Assembly: GCA_900313265.1 (NCBI GenBank)
Contig: OMRN01000180.1
Span: 1 to 13,366 of the forward strand
Length of the DNA stretch: 13,366 bases
From: an uncultured Lachnospiraceae bacterium
GTDB lineage: Bacteria > Bacillota > Clostridia > Lachnospirales > Lachnospiraceae
Direction: 5' to 3'
This document shows positions 12,419-13,366 of this stretch, one piece after another. Made by a program: the position numbers and the translations under genes. The notes beneath the pieces are model-generated. The model worked only from the letters and a program-made list of their open reading frames with translations. It did not search any database and was not told the DNA's origin. Every line of letters begins with the position of its first letter. Positions within the stretch are counted from its first letter, which is position 1.

Positions 12419-13366
12419 TTACCGGGTCTTCAAAAAGCGGTATTCCCGCTCTCCCTCTTCATCGCCGGGATAAGCCTCGACATATTCGGCACATTTATCC
12501 TTTGCCGTAATAAAGTCTCCCATTTTCTCATAGGCTACAATTTCATTAAACCTCAGTTCCTGTTCGAAAGCATAATCCGAAAGCCCGAGTCCGGTCTGGA
12601 ATGCCGCAAGTGCCGACTGATAGTCTCCGGAAGCCGCATAACACATTCCGAGCTGGTTATAAACCGCTCTTGACTGGGCGGATGCAAGATATCCCGTATA
12701 AACGGAAATCGCATAGGTTCTGTCGTTTAAATTCTCGTAGCACTGCCCGAGAAGAAGAATCAGTTCTTCGCTTCCGTTTCCGCTTCCCTTGGCTTTCTCA
12801 AGATAATCCCTGGCATTGGAATAATCGCCTAAATAGAAATAAAGACGTCCCTTGTCGTAGTCCGGCATTTTCTTATCTTCCGAATCCACCGCATTCTGAA
12901 GATAGGCCGCTCCGATCGTTTCCTTGCCGGCTTCTCTTAAAATACAGTAAATATCGATGCATAAACCGTAATCCTTCGGGGCAAGTTCGACAGCACGGTC
13001 AAAATCCGCCGTGGCTTCGTCGGTTTTTCCGAGTGCAAGATACGCTGTTCCGCGTTCCACATAAGCATCGACATTTTTCTCTTTCAGGGCTAAAATTGCG
13101 GAAAAACGATCCACCGATTCTTCGTACCTGCCGAGTTTGTAATAACATACACCGAGATAGAAATTAATGTCATAATCCACATCCGTCGGAACGGAGCCGT
13201 CCGCATGAAGGGCTTCCTCGAAGGACTTTGCCGCTTCGTCATAGCGGTTCTGGCTCATATAGGCAATACCGCGGCCGCGGTGAATATAAACCGCATTCTC
13301 CCCGGCATGTTCCGCCTCATCAAAAGAGGCCAGGGCCGCATCAAAATCACCGGCCTGAATGCTTGC
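12419..13366 (-). CDS. Tetratricopeptide-repeat protein (5' end beyond window)
   Basis: Helical-repeat protein, at least 316 residues visible; the frame stays open through the right edge and the first 36 visible codons already encode a TPR (AGDFDAALASFDEAE...IHRGRGIAYM), so the Met at 13258 is internal and the true start is outside the window. Successive 34-residue units such as NRYDEAAKSFEEAL, GRYEESVDRFSAIL, GKTDEATADFDRAVELAPKD, GDYSNARDYLEKAK and GDYQSALAAFQTGLGLSD give about eight or nine repeats. TPRs mediate protein-protein contacts. Partner and cell location are unknown; many such Clostridia proteins are lipoproteins, but the N-terminus needed to judge is missing. The stop is followed by tandem promoters and the hairpin of the nrdD control region. 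Confidence 0.88.
   Translation of the reverse strand, partial: ASIQAGDFDAALASFDEAEHAGENAVYIHRGRGIAYMSQNRYDEAAKSFEEALHADGSVPTDVDYDINFYLGVCYYKLGRYEESVDRFSAILALKEKNVDAYVERGTAYLALGKTDEATADFDRAVELAPKDYGLCIDIYCILREAGKETIGAAYLQNAVDSEDKKMPDYDKGRLYFYLGDYSNARDYLEKAKGSGNGSEELILLLGQCYENLNDRTYAISVYTGYLASAQSRAVYNQLGMCYAASGDYQSALAAFQTGLGLSDYAFEQELRFNEIVAYEKMGDFITAKDKCAEYVEAYPGDEEGEREYRFLKTR

Noticed and set aside
12263..12673. 136-codon + strand frame spanning the end of the TPR gene
   Set aside because: It overlaps the TPR coding region antisense and the tandem promoters; composition matches antisense noise.

Overview
The window looks chromosomal and comes from an anaerobic low-to-mid GC Firmicute, most likely a Clostridia/Lachnospiraceae member. 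The basis is an oxygen-sensitive class III ribonucleotide reductase, an iron-sulfur flavoprotein-type oxidoreductase, strong GGAGG-type ribosome binding sites and TTGACA/TATAAT-type promoters. Taxonomy is inference; no rRNA or other marker is present. Every gene I accept lies on the minus strand, so biology reads from right to left. I see no tRNA, rRNA, CRISPR array, transposase or phage gene.

Layout in order of transcription. (1) 13366-12419: 3' part of a tetratricopeptide-repeat (TPR) protein whose start lies beyond the right edge. (2) 12418-12035: a dense regulatory region for nrdD. It holds a tandem duplication of a sigma-A-type promoter whose -10 boxes overlap NrdR-box-like palindromes, a terminator-like hairpin, a second NrdR-box pair, and a near-consensus proximal promoter. 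(3) 12034-9611: nrdD, an anaerobic ribonucleoside-triphosphate reductase with a C-terminal redoxin domain (CPNC) fused on. (4) 9610-9367: nrdD terminator, a long REP-like palindrome and the pyrF promoter. (5) 9366-8428: pyrF. (6) 8389-5435: a 984-residue predicted lipoprotein with one transmembrane helix, a very long low-complexity repeat-bearing tail and a C-terminal zinc ribbon. (7) 5350-4766: a TetR-family regulator. (8) 4574 to 5, running off the left edge: a probable operon of iron-sulfur flavoprotein-like oxidoreductase, possible 21-residue micro-ORF, PlsC-like acyltransferase, acyl carrier protein, a 180-bp structured intergenic element, and a fused ketosynthase/chain-length-factor-like protein.

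How the genes may work together. nrdD and pyrF both serve nucleotide supply (dNTPs and UMP), but each appears to have its own promoter. The left block has the minimal parts of a type II fatty-acid/polyketide-like pathway: a ketosynthase with an intact Cys-His-His triad, covalently joined to a second ketosynthase fold that has lost all three catalytic residues; a dedicated acyl carrier protein; and a membrane acyltransferase that could transfer the product to a lipid. The upstream flavoprotein and TetR regulator are candidate tailoring and control genes. This is the best candidate for an undescribed system. Product and missing partners (ketoreductase, dehydratase, phosphopantetheinyl transferase) cannot be read here; some may lie beyond the left edge.
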